From the NCBI GenBank assembly GCA_039545315.1, contig BCIM01000001.1, positions 2,823,783 to 2,887,782 of the forward strand: a stretch of DNA of 64,000 nucleotides, given 5' to 3'. Positions 61,763 through 64,000 of the stretch are shown piece by piece (within the stretch, counting starts at the first letter, position 1; each line of letters opens with the position of its first letter). The stretch comes from Kondoa malvinella (taxonomy: Eukaryota; Basidiomycota; Agaricostilbomycetes; Agaricostilbales; Kondoaceae). The notes under the pieces were generated by a model. The model worked only from the letters and a program-made list of their open reading frames with translations, searched no databases and was not told where the DNA came from. Made by a program: the position numbers and the translations under genes.

Positions 61763-61987
61763 GACAAGGGAACACAACTGAAGATTTGGAAGGCATGTAT
61801 TCACGCGTCACGTCCGATCTCCTGGTGGATCTGTAATATGGTGCAGTCCTCATTCGACCGGCCAGGGCAATTCGACCTGTGACCAAACTGTCGCCGGTGT
61901 TGACTTCTTGATTTGACTGACCGCCGCTTCCTTCGTCCTTTAAGATGTTTCTTCTTTGCTTGAATATCCATTACAGCGTCGTCGCAG

Positions 61988-62304
61988 ATGGCAATGAATA
62001 AGTTAGGAGTTCAGCAACTCGTCAGTCCAATGCCCTGTTGATTATCGCGTTTGTGCTGATCATCCTATTTCAGCCGTATCCCTGCTGGCCAACACGCTAT
62101 GGAAGACTCAATCTGACAGCAGCTCAAGATAAGCCACAGCATTGGCAATATTGGGCAACTAGGGAAAATCAGAATGTCTACATCTTCGAAGAGTCGCCTT
62201 GGATCTCATATCCTATCAAATACATAAACCCATCAATCATCAAAGTCCCTCAAGCCGTAGACTCTTTCCTTTGGCAGGTGAAGCAACAATTCTGGCCAAG
62301 ATAA
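61988..62304 (+). CDS. Small unknown protein (model tentative)
   Basis: The ATG at 61988 gives MAMNKLGVQQL (exon to 62020). An intron GTCAGT...TTTCAG (62021-62073) follows, then PYPCWPTRYGRLNLTAAQDK and ENQNVYIFEESPWISYPIKY, ending VKQQFWPR with stop at 62304. A GTGAAG donor at about 62279 could splice out the end. Downstream, 62330-62490 reads like a helical coding piece (DEFERLTEILSTIHALQQQN, LSALRALQSLDPESLVGRV), but I could not join it in frame. No family recognised. Confidence 0.4.
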
Positions 62305-62490
62305 ACGTTAATGTTGGGCGGCACCTACTGCAGACGAGTTTGAGCGCCTCACGGAGATCCTGTCGACCATCCACGCGCTGCAGCAGCAAAACGAACTGTC
62401 AGCTTTGCGTGCTTTACAAAGCTTAGACCCGGAGAGTTTGGTCGGTCGCGTTACGCGCTTGCTCTTTGAAGGTGTGCCTGCTCTTCCTGG

Positions 62491-63074
62491 TAATCACGAG
62501 CTGTATGTTGACCAGCATTGCGATCAGCGGCTGTCGTACAGCTAGGCGAAGCTAAATGTCAGCTTTTCCCTTCACTACATTGATTGGCGCAATCTCAAAG
62601 GCGATGACCACAGGTTGTGTCGAGTTGGCAATTTGTCTGTATCAAGCGCGACACAGAGCTAGCGGCACAATTGACAGTCAGTCTTTTTACCGGAATTTAC
62701 ATGATGTTGACAAAAGCTCATCCCGTCATAGCGGCTACCCAAACAAGCTCAGCATAATGTCTACGAATTCCTATCCTCTTTTCTCCGAATTCATATAACC
62801 GAATTCACATAACCTCAGGGGAGTCCACCGAGGAAGCTTGTATCCTCGCCCAACAAATAGTCAAACACCTGCGAATGATGAGCAGAGTCCGCGATTGCAC
62901 GGCTTCAGCTTACCCTGACCTGTCCATCTTCTGAGCAACAGATGATTCTGCTTGTGTCGAATTGTAAAGCGAAAACGCGGGTCGGCCTTTTAAACAGATC
63001 AGCAAATGCTATTCGGACTCGGGTAGACCTACTGCGCCCCCAAGACATGGAACCTGAGATGACCGCTTTTTCGA
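62491..63074. other. Intergenic region before the WD40 gene
   Basis: This is about 580 bases without a supported gene. The nearly repeated ATTCATATAACC / ATTCACATAACC at 62790-62815 is a short imperfect direct repeat. A plus-strand frame (62556-62798) lacks conserved features. Confidence 0.3.
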
Positions 63075-64000
63075 TCAAAGATTTTGATGGATTTGTCTGA
63101 GGGCATATTCAGCATTTGAGAGGGAAGCTTTGCGATTGGACATACCATAACTGCCGGTGACTATGAATCGCTGATCCGCTTGCACAGTGCGAATTAGATC
63201 GGTTCTGACATTGTAGCCGTTCATCGGCAGTCCATTGTACACGGGAGTCGATACGGTCCGAGTCTTGACAGGCGGCCCATCATGATCAGACAACGCTTGC
63301 GAAGCTGCCATCAATAAGTTGCCAGTCTCGACGTCCGTAAGGCGAATGAATGAATCCGAAGAACCGGTAATGAGTGTTTCGCCATTGAACCAAAGTGACG
63401 CGATACCGCCTGAATGGCCTTCGATAATGCGCAGACAATCAAACGTCTCCGTGGACCAGATACGAGCTTGTCGATCGCCAGATACCGAAGCGACTGTCTT
63501 GTTCTTCGCTACGACAATGGCATTGACGGCTCCTGTAAAGAAAGATCGGCAACAGGCAGGCGTGTATAGGTAAAACTGACCCCTGTGACCTCGCAGCACT
63601 GAAAGACACTCGACATCCGGGAACATCCTCCACAAGCGGACTGTGCGATCTTTCGAGCAAGTAGCCAGGATGTTCTCCTTTGGCTGAAAATTGACATCCA
63701 GAACAGAATCAGTATGCTCAGTGAGGACATTGACGCATTCTCCCGTCTCCAGGTTCCAAAGACGAGCCGTGTAGTCGCTCGAGCCAGTAACGAGCATAGG
63801 GAAGCGATCCCCCTGCTTTGGGTCGAAATCGTAGCCGTTCTCGTACTGTAATGCCAGGACGCTCTTCTCGTGACCCGCAAACTTCTTGACCAGTCGATTG
63901 GATAAAGTGTCGTACTGTCGGACAAAGCTATCTCGATTGCCGACCAACAAACGGGAGCCATCGAATTGTAGGCAGTACGAATGATTTTCCCGGATTGTAG
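63075..64000 (-). CDS. WD40 protein, probable F-box/WD type (5' end beyond window)
   Basis: This is the C-terminal part of a WD40 propeller entering from the right edge. Repeats: LLVGNRDSFVRQYDTLSNRL, LVTGSSDYTARLWNLETGEC, ILATCSKDRTVRLWRMFPDV, VASVSGDRQARIWSTETFDC, IIEGHSGGIASLWFNGETLI and TGSSDSFIRLTDVETGNLL. A C-terminal extension ends YALRQIHQNL at 63075. An intron (about 63528-63575, GTCAGT...TTACAG) joins VLRGHRG to AVNAIVVAKN in phase. The repeat style (LETGEC, VLRGHRG) resembles fungal F-box/WD proteins such as Pof1/Pof11, but the F-box itself would lie outside the window, so this is inference. Confidence 0.75.
   Translation of the reverse strand, partial: TIRENHSYCLQFDGSRLLVGNRDSFVRQYDTLSNRLVKKFAGHEKSVLALQYENGYDFDPKQGDRFPMLVTGSSDYTARLWNLETGECVNVLTEHTDSVLDVNFQPKENILATCSKDRTVRLWRMFPDVECLSVLRGHRGQFYLYTPACCRSFFTGAVNAIVVAKNKTVASVSGDRQARIWSTETFDCLRIIEGHSGGIASLWFNGETLITGSSDSFIRLTDVETGNLLMAASQALSDHDGPPVKTRTVSTPVYNGLPMNGYNVRTDLIRTVQADQRFIVTGSYGMSNRKASLSNAEYALRQIHQNL

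Noticed and set aside
59184..61836. CoA ligase as a pseudogene
   Set aside because: Many stops interrupt any long frame, but all fall inside segments with good splice signals. The spliced protein reads through every core motif to SGKLLRR.

Overview
The window is nuclear DNA of an intron-dense, gene-dense fungus, most likely a basidiomycete and perhaps a Pucciniomycotina-type species (inference from gene content and architecture; the species is not identified). Most protein genes carry several GT..AG introns of about 45-65 bases with CTNA-type branch sites. Intergenic gaps are short, genes lie on both strands without operons, and the proteins are typical fungal housekeeping and cell-cycle proteins. 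I found no rRNA, tRNA, CRISPR array or recognisable transposon.

Layout. 0-5 kb: mitochondrial import subunit TIM54 (cut by the left edge), divergent from the ubiquitin-conjugating enzyme UBC8, then a large disordered protein. 5.4-10 kb: a coiled-coil protein ending in a UPF0145/YbjQ domain, divergent from mitochondrial seryl-tRNA synthetase. 10.2-17.7 kb: the dynein regulator PAC1/LIS1, a Zn2Cys6 transcription factor, a BAF60-type SWI/SNF subunit and an unknown protein. 17.9-23.2 kb: a less conserved stretch with orphan membrane proteins, a small zinc-ribbon-like protein and a small secreted protein. 23.6-31.1 kb, all minus strand: septin CDC10, a large FUSC/BRE4-like transporter and a DUF421 membrane protein. 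32.4-40.9 kb: PPIL1-type cyclophilin, a PCL-type cyclin and the SCF F-box protein CDC4. The last two diverge from a 2.3 kb intergenic region. 41-45.7 kb: ATP synthase beta (ATP2) and 3-hydroxyisobutyryl-CoA hydrolase. 45.8-52.6 kb: a roughly 2000-residue HEATR5/Laa1 protein. 52.8-61.8 kb: an HxxxDG acyltransferase-like protein, a type II membrane glycosyltransferase-like protein and an adenylate-forming CoA ligase. 62-64 kb: a small unknown gene and the C-terminal part of another F-box/WD40 protein.

Themes. Several genes serve the cell cycle and ubiquitin pathway (UBC8, CDC4, a second WD40 F-box-like protein, PCL cyclin, CDC10, PAC1). Others serve mitochondria (TIM54, SerRS, ATP2, the hydrolase). 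They are not an operon or pathway cluster.

The most striking observation is exon architecture. Conserved proteins require microexons, including two exons of only 3 nucleotides (in ATP2 and in the CoA ligase). Each sits between two introns of normal size and restores an otherwise missing conserved residue. Exons of 6, 8, 9 and 15 nucleotides occur elsewhere in the window, and one intron is best explained as GC-AG. All exon calls are by eye from splice signals, frame and family conservation, without transcript data.
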